Source of the DNA: Planctomycetaceae bacterium
Lineage (GTDB): Bacteria; Planctomycetota; Planctomycetia; Pirellulales; UBA1268
Assembly: GCA_030616935.1 (NCBI GenBank)
Contig: JAUWWJ010000058.1
Span: forward strand, 1-8,017
Direction: 5' to 3'
DNA: 8,017 nucleotides
Shown here in pieces: positions 1-5,630 of this stretch (positions within the stretch are counted from its first letter, which is position 1; each line of letters starts with the position of its first letter). Under the pieces are notes generated by a model, which had not been told where the DNA came from, ran no database searches, and saw nothing but the letters and a program-made list of their open reading frames with translations. The position numbers and the translations under genes were made by a program.

Positions 1-805
1 CGAGATGATGGGCACCATGATCGGTCATCTTTCCGCCGGCGTAGTCAAACCACCAGCGAAACGTATAGTGGCAGCGTTCTTTGGTATAGGGTACAAGCGG
101 CGCTTGGCCAAGCCAGCGTTCCCAGTTGAGACTATCAGGAGTCGCTGCCGTGGCAAATGGACCACCCACTTCGTTGCTGCCGAGCGCTACCTTCAGTCGT
201 TTGAGTTGACCAATCCGTCCAGCATGAACCATTTCTACGGCAGTACGGAAGCGGTGGTCGCTACGCTGCCAACTGCCGACCTGCACGATCCCACCGGTGG
301 TCTTCATCACCTTGCGAATCTGCTTGCCTTCATCGATTGTCAGCGTGATCGGCTTCTCAACGTAGACATCTTTTCCAGCCTTTAACGCATCGATCAACAT
401 GCCGGCATGCCAGTGGTCGGGGGCACCAATCAGAATTACGTGGATCCGGTGGTCGTCGAGGAGTCGTCGGTAGTCCTCATGTCGATCGACGCCCTCATAA
501 ATCGATTCTGGTGAAAGCCCCGTCTGCTTTTCGACAGAGGGAACAATCGCGGAGAGGTCACGAACGGAGGCATCGACATCAGCCATGGCGAGAAGACGGC
601 CGTGAGATTTGGCAAGTCCGGCAATCACCGAGCCTTGATAGCGGCAGCCGATCACACCAATGCCGAGGTCACCGCGCTTGTCAGCAACGGCCGCCCGAAA
701 CGCTCCCAATGGGCTGAGTCCTTGCATGAGTGCTGTAGTCGCCGTTGCCGCGGTCGATCTCAGCACACCTCGTTGTGAGGTACGGTGGTTTTGTGATGAC
801 GCCAT
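1..805 (-). CDS. Gfo/Idh/MocA family oxidoreductase, 5' part (runs off the window)
   Basis: This is a NAD(P)-dependent sugar or cyclitol dehydrogenase-like protein; 268 codons are visible and the C-terminus lies beyond base 1. I translated it by hand from the ATG at 805. An in-frame TAG nine bases upstream of that ATG prevents a longer start. A Rossmann-type segment (GIGVIGCRYQGSVIAGL, residues 48-64) is followed by APDHWHAGM (128-136), the VEKP signature that normally supplies the catalytic lysine (149-152), and DYAGGKMTDHGAHH (254-267), all typical of the family. The glycine-rich loop is imperfect. Residues 1-45 resemble the leader seen on many planctomycete members, but the twin-arginine site reads SQRGVLRST with only one of the paired arginines, so export by Tat is uncertain. 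Full-length members are usually around 400-450 residues. The substrate cannot be told from sequence. It has its own candidate promoter and looks separate from the dnaB operon. Confidence 0.9.
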   Translation of the reverse strand, partial: MASSQNHRTSQRGVLRSTAATATTALMQGLSPLGAFRAAVADKRGDLGIGVIGCRYQGSVIAGLAKSHGRLLAMADVDASVRDLSAIVPSVEKQTGLSPESIYEGVDRHEDYRRLLDDHRIHVILIGAPDHWHAGMLIDALKAGKDVYVEKPITLTIDEGKQIRKVMKTTGGIVQVGSWQRSDHRFRTAVEMVHAGRIGQLKRLKVALGSNEVGGPFATAATPDSLNWERWLGQAPLVPYTKERCHYTFRWWFDYAGGKMTDHGAHHL

Positions 806-901
806 TTCGTCTCTCTAAGAAAGTTCTTTTTCCTGAGGTGAGTTATTCTGCACGGCTGCCGATGTTATGCGTAGCAGCTAAAAATATGGTTCCCTCGAAG
901 C

Positions 902-930
902 AGTATAAGGCCGTCGGTCGCCCACTTCAA
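902..930 (-). promoter_or_regulatory. Candidate sigma70-type promoter for the oxidoreductase gene
   Basis: On the minus strand TTGAAG (930-925, 4 of 6 consensus bases) and TATACT (907-902, 5 of 6) are separated by exactly 17 bases. The expected transcription start is near 895, giving a leader of about 90 bases before the ATG at 805. It lies in the 204-base gap after dnaB, where I saw no convincing terminator hairpin for the upstream operon. It was identified by eye against the E. coli consensus. Confidence 0.45.
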
Positions 931-1009
931 AGCTGGCGTTACTTGTGGCTGACGAAACTCCTGGCACGGGTGTCAACGATATATTCGCTCTTGCCTGCGT
1001 CAAACCGAT

Positions 1010-2500
1010 CTAGAAGTCAGAGAATTGTTCAAATTCATCATACGGACGGTGTTCGAGATTCACAAATCGGGTGTAGTCGTGTTGCCAAAGAAGTTTGATG
1101 TCACCAATTGGGCCATTTCGTTGTTTTGCCACAATTATCTCAGCTTCGCCCTTCACCCGTTCACGATCTTCATCTGTAGTCTGATAATATTCTTCTCGGT
1201 GAACAAACATGACAACGTCAGCATCCTGCTCAATCGCACCGGATTCGCGTAGATGATTTAATCTCGGTCGGTTGTCTCGTGATACTTCAGCCTGTCGATT
1301 TAACTGAGCAAGACAGAGAATTGGAATATCAAGTTCTCGAGACATGGTCTTTAATCTTCTTGCGATACGCGCCACTTGTTCTTGACGTGGGTCCCGTGGA
1401 TTATCTGGTTCGATGAGCTGTAAATAATCAATAACAATGATTGAAAGCCCTTGCTTTCGCTTGAGCCGACGGGCTACAGCAGCAATTTCTGTTAGGGTTC
1501 GGCCAGGTGTGTCATCAATGTATAGTGGAGCAGAACTTATCTCTGAGGATTTTTGTACAAGGCGACGTCTGTCTTCCTGCGAAATGGTTCCATTACGTAG
1601 TCGATGGCCATTTACCTGAGCGGCTGAGCAGAGCAAACGATCTGCCAGCTCGAGACTTGCCATCTCAAGACTCACAAATAAAACCGGCTGGTGGCTATTA
1701 ATTGAAATATGCTCAGCAATATTCATGGCAAGCGCAGTTTTCCCCATACTGGGTCGAGCGGCCAAAATAATTAATTCTGAGTTGTGTAGCCCGCCACAGA
1801 GTGTGTCGAGGTCAGTGAAGCCAGTTTCGACGCCACCAAGTGCATGCTCGTGTTTCATGCGAGCATCCATACGCACCATCACGTCTTCAAGGACAGACTG
1901 AATGGGCTTTGCTTCAGCAGAACTACGCTGTTCGAGTATTGAGAAAATCTTTTCTTCAGCCTGCGAAAGGAGTTCTCTTGGTTCATCATATGCGTCATAG
2001 GCATCCCGAAGGATGTCGGTGCTCGCATCAATAAGAGACCGAAGCATTGCCTTGTCTCGAATGATATGTGCATAGTGCGAGGCATGGGCGGCATGGGGGA
2101 CCGAGCTAATGAGCTCTGCAATTGCAGCGGCTCCTCCAACGGCATCAAGGTCGCCTTTCGTTCGTAATTTCTCCAGTAATATAGTCGCATCAATCCGCTT
2201 GCCACCGTCATGGAGATCAAGAAGATGGCGGAAAATTGTTTGATGTGCTTCGTCGGAAAAATCTTCTGACCGTACAGACAACGCAACGTCATCACAGACA
2301 TCAGGCTTGAGAAGTATGCTGCCGAGAACGTTCTTCTCAGCTTCAATGTTTCCCGGTCGACCAAGTCGGCCTATTTGGGTAACGTTTTGGTCATCTTGGC
2401 TATGCGATTGCTTTTTAGACCGCTGACCATTTCGGCTCATTTTTTTCGATCCGGCCATATTCTGAACGGACTGCGTCGCATTTCCACGAGAATCACCCAT
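1010..2500 (-). CDS. dnaB: Replicative DNA helicase DnaB
   Basis: This is the hexameric ATP-driven helicase that unwinds DNA at the replication fork and contacts primase. The protein has 496 residues. The N-terminal domain begins at PGNIEAEKNVLGSILL (49-64). The RecA-like motor has Walker A ARPSMGKT (248-255), SLEM with the catalytic glutamate (277-280), Walker B IIVIDYLQL (354-362), AQLNR (398-402), LRESGAIEQDAD (417-428) and KQRNGPIG (459-466). There is no intein and no frameshift. The ATG at 2500 has a good ribosome binding site (GAGGA, 7 bases away), so the basic, low-complexity N-terminal tail of about 48 residues, somewhat longer than in E. coli, appears real. The gene is last in the run, 183 bases after rplI, and ends with TAG. 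Confidence 0.98.
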   Translation of the reverse strand: MGDSRGNATQSVQNMAGSKKMSRNGQRSKKQSHSQDDQNVTQIGRLGRPGNIEAEKNVLGSILLKPDVCDDVALSVRSEDFSDEAHQTIFRHLLDLHDGGKRIDATILLEKLRTKGDLDAVGGAAAIAELISSVPHAAHASHYAHIIRDKAMLRSLIDASTDILRDAYDAYDEPRELLSQAEEKIFSILEQRSSAEAKPIQSVLEDVMVRMDARMKHEHALGGVETGFTDLDTLCGGLHNSELIILAARPSMGKTALAMNIAEHISINSHQPVLFVSLEMASLELADRLLCSAAQVNGHRLRNGTISQEDRRRLVQKSSEISSAPLYIDDTPGRTLTEIAAVARRLKRKQGLSIIVIDYLQLIEPDNPRDPRQEQVARIARRLKTMSRELDIPILCLAQLNRQAEVSRDNRPRLNHLRESGAIEQDADVVMFVHREEYYQTTDEDRERVKGEAEIIVAKQRNGPIGDIKLLWQHDYTRFVNLEHRPYDEFEQFSDF

Positions 2501-2522
2501 TCAGAAGTCCTCTATTCCGTTT

Positions 2523-2665
2523 GAGACTTTTTAGTGTGATAAGAACACTGCAGTTTTTGCTTTTTTATTCAGGCTCGTATTCTCTGGATACATCAGTTGC
2601 AGAGACTTGCCGGCAGAGGAATCACAGGCCATTCATTGAGAGATGCGTTCGAATACGAAGTCTCT
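2523..2665 (-). repeat. Competing inverted repeats in the dnaB leader
   Basis: In the minus-strand transcript a 15-base block (2665-2651) reads AGAGACTT followed by TCGTATTC, sharing one base. Perfect complements of the two halves occur separately downstream: AAGTCTCT at 2608-2601 and GAATACGA at 2582-2575. A third partial complement, AAGTCTC, lies at 2529-2523, just ahead of the dnaB ribosome binding site. The two 8-bp pairings cross each other, so they would form a pseudoknot or mutually exclusive stems. No U-tract follows. Function is unproven, and 8-base matches in 180 bases can arise by chance. Confidence 0.3.
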
Positions 2666-2683
2666 ACTTGAATCGTTGCCGAC

Positions 2684-3214
2684 TTACTTTTCCTCGCTGC
2701 TTGCTGGTACGACCCAGACCTTCAGCTCACCCTCGACCTCACTCGCAAGGCGCACTTTAACCGTGTAGAGTCCAACTTCTTTGAGCGGCCCCTGCAAAAT
2801 AATTTGATCTGGAGGAACAACAAGGTCTTGCTGTTTGAGGGATCGGGAAATCTCAGGTGCTCCGACTGATCCATACAGATGACCTTCGTCGTTCGCATTT
2901 GATTCAATCGTGACACTTGTTCGGACTAATTCTTCGAGTAGTCCGCGAAGACCGGCGAGCCTTTCACGAGCTATGGTTGCAAGTTTTGCCTTGTGCTTTT
3001 CAACCATTCTCTTGTGGTGTTCGGTAGCGACTGTTGCAAGCCCCTGAGGAAGCAGGTAATTGTTCGCATACCCCGGACGCACTTCGACCACCTCACCCTG
3101 TTTTCCAAGGTGTTCGACATTCTGGATGAGTAGGAGTTCAATTCCTCCTCGTTCACCTTTGGGAAGACGTTTATGCCGTTGATGCTTGGGTTTTTTAATT
3201 GTTGTAGTGGACAT
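2684..3214 (-). CDS. rplI: 50S ribosomal protein L9 with a basic N-terminal extension
   Basis: L9 binds 23S rRNA near the base of the L1 stalk and helps maintain reading frame. The protein has 176 residues against about 150 in most bacteria. The core starts near residue 25 (IELLLIQNVEHLGKQGEVVEV). The L9 signature, GKQGEVVEVRPGYANNYLLP followed by QGLAT, spans 37-61. A long connecting helix follows, then the C-terminal domain with GHLYGSVGAPEI (111-122). The first 24 residues are Lys/Arg/His-rich and precede the usual start of the protein. The ATG at 3214 has AAGGA seven bases upstream, and no methionine occurs at the usual L9 start, so the extension is most likely translated. It lies 56 bases after ssb. 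The rpsR gene that usually sits between them is absent. Confidence 0.97.
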   Translation of the reverse strand: MSTTTIKKPKHQRHKRLPKGERGGIELLLIQNVEHLGKQGEVVEVRPGYANNYLLPQGLATVATEHHKRMVEKHKAKLATIARERLAGLRGLLEELVRTSVTIESNANDEGHLYGSVGAPEISRSLKQQDLVVPPDQIILQGPLKEVGLYTVKVRLASEVEGELKVWVVPASSEEK

Positions 3215-3270
3215 TTGTAGATCCTTATAAAATGTAATTTGTTAAGTGAGTTGTTGGTTGCCCGAAAAAG

Positions 3271-3762
3271 CTAAAAAGGTATGTCGTCTTCGGTGCCGCC
3301 TGCGGTACTCGCGGCACCGAAACCACCGCCTGTATCATACCCTCCCGACTGATCCTTCTGGTTTTGACTGTTGCTGTTCTGGTTTCCCTGATTACGGCCA
3401 CCTGCTTGACTTCCCTCGGAACGATTGCCTCCGCGTGACCCAATAAGGTGCATTCGATCGCCAACAACGCGGAGTTTTGAGTTTTTCTTTCCGTCTTTTT
3501 CCCACATATCGAGTTTCAAACGTCCCTCGATTAAAAGTGGGGCTCCTTTTGTTACGTATTCACCCGCGATCTCAGCAGTACGACCCCATAGCGTAATATC
3601 AACAAATGTTGTTTCTTCAACCCACTCGCCCGATGCGGATTTGCGCCGATCATTGATCGCAAGACCAATTTCAGTGACAGCTGAACCATTTGAAATGTAT
3701 CGAAGTTCTGGGTCACGGGTTACGTTTCCCATGAGAAATACCCGGTTCATGCTACTCGCCAT
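3271..3762 (-). CDS. ssb: Single-stranded DNA-binding protein SSB
   Basis: SSB coats single-stranded DNA during replication, repair and recombination, and recruits partners through its C-terminal tip. The protein has 163 residues. The OB-fold occupies about residues 5-110: MNRVFLMGNVTRDPELRY, then FVDITLWGRTAE (53-64), then LLIEGRLKLDMWEKDGKK (76-93), with Trp48, Trp60 and Trp87 as likely base-stacking residues. A flexible Gly/Asn/Gln/Ser-rich linker (110-156) ends in the acidic EDDIPF tip (158-163), which is intact. The ATG at 3762 follows GAGGGAG six bases upstream. A second Met at residue 5 is possible but less well placed. The 141-base gap from rpsF carries a putative promoter with a LexA-type palindrome, so ssb may be expressed independently of the genes upstream. 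Confidence 0.97.
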   Translation of the reverse strand: MASSMNRVFLMGNVTRDPELRYISNGSAVTEIGLAINDRRKSASGEWVEETTFVDITLWGRTAEIAGEYVTKGAPLLIEGRLKLDMWEKDGKKNSKLRVVGDRMHLIGSRGGNRSEGSQAGGRNQGNQNSNSQNQKDQSGGYDTGGGFGAASTAGGTEDDIPF

Positions 3763-3840
3763 GGCGATCTCCCTCTTTCTTTGTCCGCGAATTGATCAGT
3801 GCAGGCAACGACATATCAGACGTGATGCTGCAGATGGCTA

Positions 3841-3872
3841 CTTATAGTGAACAGGCGTTCAGTTTTTGTCAA
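3841..3872 (-). promoter_or_regulatory. Putative internal promoter of ssb
   Basis: On the minus strand a perfect -35 TTGACA (3872-3867) and a 5-of-6 -10 TATAAG (3846-3841) lie upstream of ssb. The spacer is 20 bases, longer than the usual 17, which lowers confidence; the 17-base alternative (CACTAT) is a poor -10. The predicted start is near 3834, about 70 bases before the ssb ATG. The spacer contains the LexA-type palindrome at 3848-3861. Confidence 0.4.
3848..3861. promoter_or_regulatory. LexA-like SOS box in the ssb promoter
   Basis: The sequence TGAACAGGCGTTCA has perfect 5-base arms around four central bases. It fits the core of the Gram-positive-type LexA box (CGAACRNRYGTTYG) at every internal position and differs only at the two outermost bases. 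It lies wholly between the -35 and -10 of the putative ssb promoter, where a bound repressor would block RNA polymerase. I found no second GAAC-N4-GTTC site in the window. SOS control of ssb is known in several bacteria. Whether this organism's LexA uses this motif is inference. Confidence 0.5.
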
Positions 3873-3903
3873 GCCCTGCAGCAGGCACTCCTTTACTCTG
3901 GTG

Positions 3904-4269
3904 TCATTTGGCGGCAGTTGTTTGTGCTGGTTTTGTGCTGCTGTTCCCGGCCTGAGCATGCTGGACAAGCGGTTCAGCCAAACGGGGGTCAATCTTCAAA
4001 ATGAGTCTTCGCAATACATTTTCGTTCAATTCACATTGTCGTTCAAAAGCAACGAGGTTTGGCCCATCGATGCTGAAATAGATGAGCCAATACGAACCCT
4101 TTCGCTGACCATTAATCGGATACGCGAGTTTTCTTTCGTCCCAGAGTTGCGAGACGAGGACTGTCCCCCCATGCTCGGTCACTAAGTCATTGAGTTGCCC
4201 TGTTACAGCATCGGGGTCACGTGAATACTTCGTCGAATCCAGGATAAACATCCCTTCGTAAACAGTCAT
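3904..4269 (-). CDS. rpsF: 30S ribosomal protein S6
   Basis: S6 is a small-subunit platform protein that binds 16S rRNA as a partner of S18. The protein has 121 residues. It starts with the family opening MTVYEGMFILDSTKY (1-15) and shows LVTEHGGTVLVSQLWDERKL (29-48), AYPINGQRKGSYWLIYFSID (49-68) and the C-terminal helix LNENVLRRLILKID (81-94). The last 20 residues are an Ala/Gln/Thr-rich tail with no clear role. The ATG at 4269 has AAGGA nine bases upstream. It ends with TGA, as does pth. It lies 55 bases after pth. Its partner gene rpsR is not in this cluster. Confidence 0.97.
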   Translation of the reverse strand: MTVYEGMFILDSTKYSRDPDAVTGQLNDLVTEHGGTVLVSQLWDERKLAYPINGQRKGSYWLIYFSIDGPNLVAFERQCELNENVLRRLILKIDPRLAEPLVQHAQAGNSSTKPAQTTAAK

Positions 4270-4324
4270 TTTGAATAGTCCTTCCGTTTTGTTCTTAATA
4301 AAGTCTTTGTTGTATTGATGGTTG

Positions 4325-4882
4325 TCAGTTGTACCGATTCATTGCAGTTTCTATCCCGAGGCTTGCCCACGATTCGGCAGCATCGGCAGCCCGCTGAATT
4401 GTTTCGTCGAGGTCTACCTGTTCGTACTTGGAAAATTTACCAAGCACAAAAGAAGGTGGATCCTGCTGTTTTGGAACTGGGCCGATGCCCACTCGGAGCC
4501 TCGGTATTGTTGTACTTGAAAGACGTGTGATGGTATCCGCTAAGCCCTTCTGTCCACCCGCAGACCCGTTCGGTCGCATCCGAATGGTGTTTAGCGGCAG
4601 TTGGAAGTCATCACAAATCACAAGAATGTCAGTTAAGTCTAGTTTATAAAAATCACGAGCGGCGAGCACGCTGCCCCCGCTTAAATTCATCCATGTAAGT
4701 GGCCAGAGTAGTAATGCTGGAGTCCCGCGAATGCTAGTCTGAGAAGTCTCTCCCTGAAAGCGTTGCCTTCGCCTTGGGTTTCCCCCGCGATCTGCCAATA
4801 CGTCCAATACGTCAAATCCGACATTGTGTCGAGTGCCTTCATATTTTCGTCCGGGATTACCTAAACCGACCAACAATTTCAC
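4325..4882 (-). CDS. pth: Peptidyl-tRNA hydrolase
   Basis: This enzyme cleaves the ester bond of peptidyl-tRNAs that drop off the ribosome, freeing tRNA for reuse. The protein has 185 residues, normal for the family. It contains LLVGLGNPGRKYEGTRHNVG (3-22, with Asn9 and the catalytic His19), PLTWMNLSGG (61-70, Asn66) and ILVICDDFQLPL (86-97, catalytic Asp91 or Asp92). GSAGGQKGL follows at the position of the E. coli GGHGGHNGL segment, so the His-Asn pair is Gln-Lys here. The protein ends MNRYN, a typical Pth terminus, at a TGA. The start is GTG at 4882, supported by GGTGAT five bases upstream. The only nearby ATG is out of frame. The gap to rplY is 65 bases. Confidence 0.96.
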   Translation of the reverse strand: MKLLVGLGNPGRKYEGTRHNVGFDVLDVLADRGGNPRRRQRFQGETSQTSIRGTPALLLWPLTWMNLSGGSVLAARDFYKLDLTDILVICDDFQLPLNTIRMRPNGSAGGQKGLADTITRLSSTTIPRLRVGIGPVPKQQDPPSFVLGKFSKYEQVDLDETIQRAADAAESWASLGIETAMNRYN

Positions 4883-4887
4883 AGAGC

Positions 4888-4893
4888 ATCACC
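4888..4893 (-). promoter_or_regulatory. Ribosome binding site fixing the GTG start of pth
   Basis: GGTGAT on the minus strand, five bases before the GTG at 4882, matches part of the anti-Shine-Dalgarno target. It supports GTG as the start; the ATG overlapping this site is in another frame. Confidence 0.55.
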
Positions 4894-4947
4894 GTTGAAA
4901 GTGTATGTCGTCTACAATGCAGTTGTTCACGCAACAACGAGTCGCTG

Positions 4948-5544
4948 TCATTCATCGTTTGACTCTGCTGCTCTTGTTCCGATGTCTGAGGCGTCTTCAA
5001 GCTTTTGGTTGGATAGAAGGCATGAGGCGACAACGGCCTCGCCATCTGAAGTTGCACGGGCCCCTTGCGGAAGTTCAAGATGTTTTATCTTGAGAACATT
5101 GCCAGCCTCGAGATGAGCAAGATGAGCAACGGCAACCTCGGCCATGGTCTGAGCTGTACATTCAACCTCAATTTCTCGGAGAGCCTGCTTGAATTTCCCG
5201 CCCGCTTTTGCTCCCGGACATTCCCCACGAAACTCTATAGGAACCATCACATTGATTTTTTCCGACGGGTCAATCCGTAGAAAATCAATATGCAGGGGAA
5301 TCGTGCCGAATGCATTCCACTGAAGTTCACGAACAAGAGCCGGTGATTTTACTGCTCAGGTCAACTCGACGGTTTTACTGCCGTGCCGAACCATTGCCTC
5401 AACGGCATCACGTTCGACTACTAAATCAACACATGATTCACCATGTCCGTATAAAACAGCAGGAACATGACCCTCTTGGCGTAGTTTTTGGCAGGCTTTT
5501 GTACCCGTAACATTACGGGCGGTGACTTCGAGTAGATCGCTCAT
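4948..5544 (-). pseudogene. rplY: 50S ribosomal protein L25 (Ctc family), interrupted by an in-frame TGA
   Basis: L25/Ctc binds 5S rRNA in the large subunit. From the ATG at 5544 (AAGGAG six bases upstream) the frame reads MSDLLEVTARNVTGTKACQK and on to GSKTVELT, then meets TGA at 5358-5356 (codon 63). The same frame continues with AVKSPALVRELQWNAFGTIP, then LHIDFLRIDP and PIEFRGECPGAKAGGK, both normal L25 sequence, and ends SNDE-TGA at 4948. The whole frame is 199 codons, a usual Ctc-type length, with no frameshift. The family normally has glycine at the interrupted position (ELTGAV), so GGA to TGA is the simplest change. Translation as written gives a 62-residue fragment. Alternatives are stop-codon readthrough, restart at GTG 5250 or ATG 5247 (weak ribosome site), or a sequencing error. 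L25 is dispensable in E. coli, so loss is tolerable. Confidence 0.88.
5356..5358 (-). other. In-frame TGA at codon 63 of rplY
   Basis: The minus-strand context is ACC TGA GCA. The frame stays open for a further 135 codons of recognisable L25 sequence. TGA is the natural terminator of rpsF and pth in this window and also closes the rplY frame itself, so the code here is probably standard. Confidence 0.9.
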
Positions 5545-5550
5545 CAGGAA

Positions 5551-5556
5551 CTCCTT
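5551..5556 (-). promoter_or_regulatory. Ribosome binding site fixing the rplY start
   Basis: A perfect AAGGAG lies six bases before the ATG at 5544. The frame is also open upstream to an ATG at 5607, but that would add 21 residues unlike L25 and has no such site, so 5544 is the start. Confidence 0.75.
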
Positions 5557-5598
5557 AATTGGGCTCCATATTGTGCCATTTCTCGATTTTTTCGCAAC

Positions 5599-5621
5599 CG
5601 GGCCCACTGAATTACGGCCCG
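5599..5621 (-). other. Short GC-rich hairpin just after prs
   Basis: CGGGCC and GGCCCG form a perfect 6-bp stem around an 11-base loop, starting about ten bases after the prs stop. No U-tract follows on either strand, so it is not a canonical terminator. It could protect or process the 3' end of prs mRNA, or be incidental. Confidence 0.3.
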
Positions 5622-5630
5622 AATACTCAA

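Noticed and set aside
1879..2364. 161-codon minus-strand open frame inside dnaB
   Set aside because: It is an out-of-frame shadow of a well-conserved dnaB sequence and has no family resemblance.
2533..2570. Plus-strand terminator (AGTGT/ACACT stem with a downstream T-run)
   Set aside because: The stem is only 5 bp, the T-run is displaced from it, and no plus-strand gene ends there.
4270..4324. S6:S18-binding regulatory leader before rpsF
   Set aside because: The 55-base gap shows no hairpin with a CCG bulge or similar, and rpsR is absent from the locus.
5356..5358. Selenocysteine insertion at the rplY TGA
   Set aside because: The family residue is glycine, not cysteine. The bases just downstream show no convincing SECIS-like hairpin, and L25 is not a redox protein.
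4948..5544. Alternative genetic code with UGA as glycine
   Set aside because: rpsF and pth end in TGA at the expected protein termini, and the rplY frame itself closes with TGA, so UGA acts as a stop here.
5599..5621. Intrinsic terminator after prs
   Set aside because: The stem is stable but no U-tract follows on the minus strand, and rplY continues downstream on the same strand.
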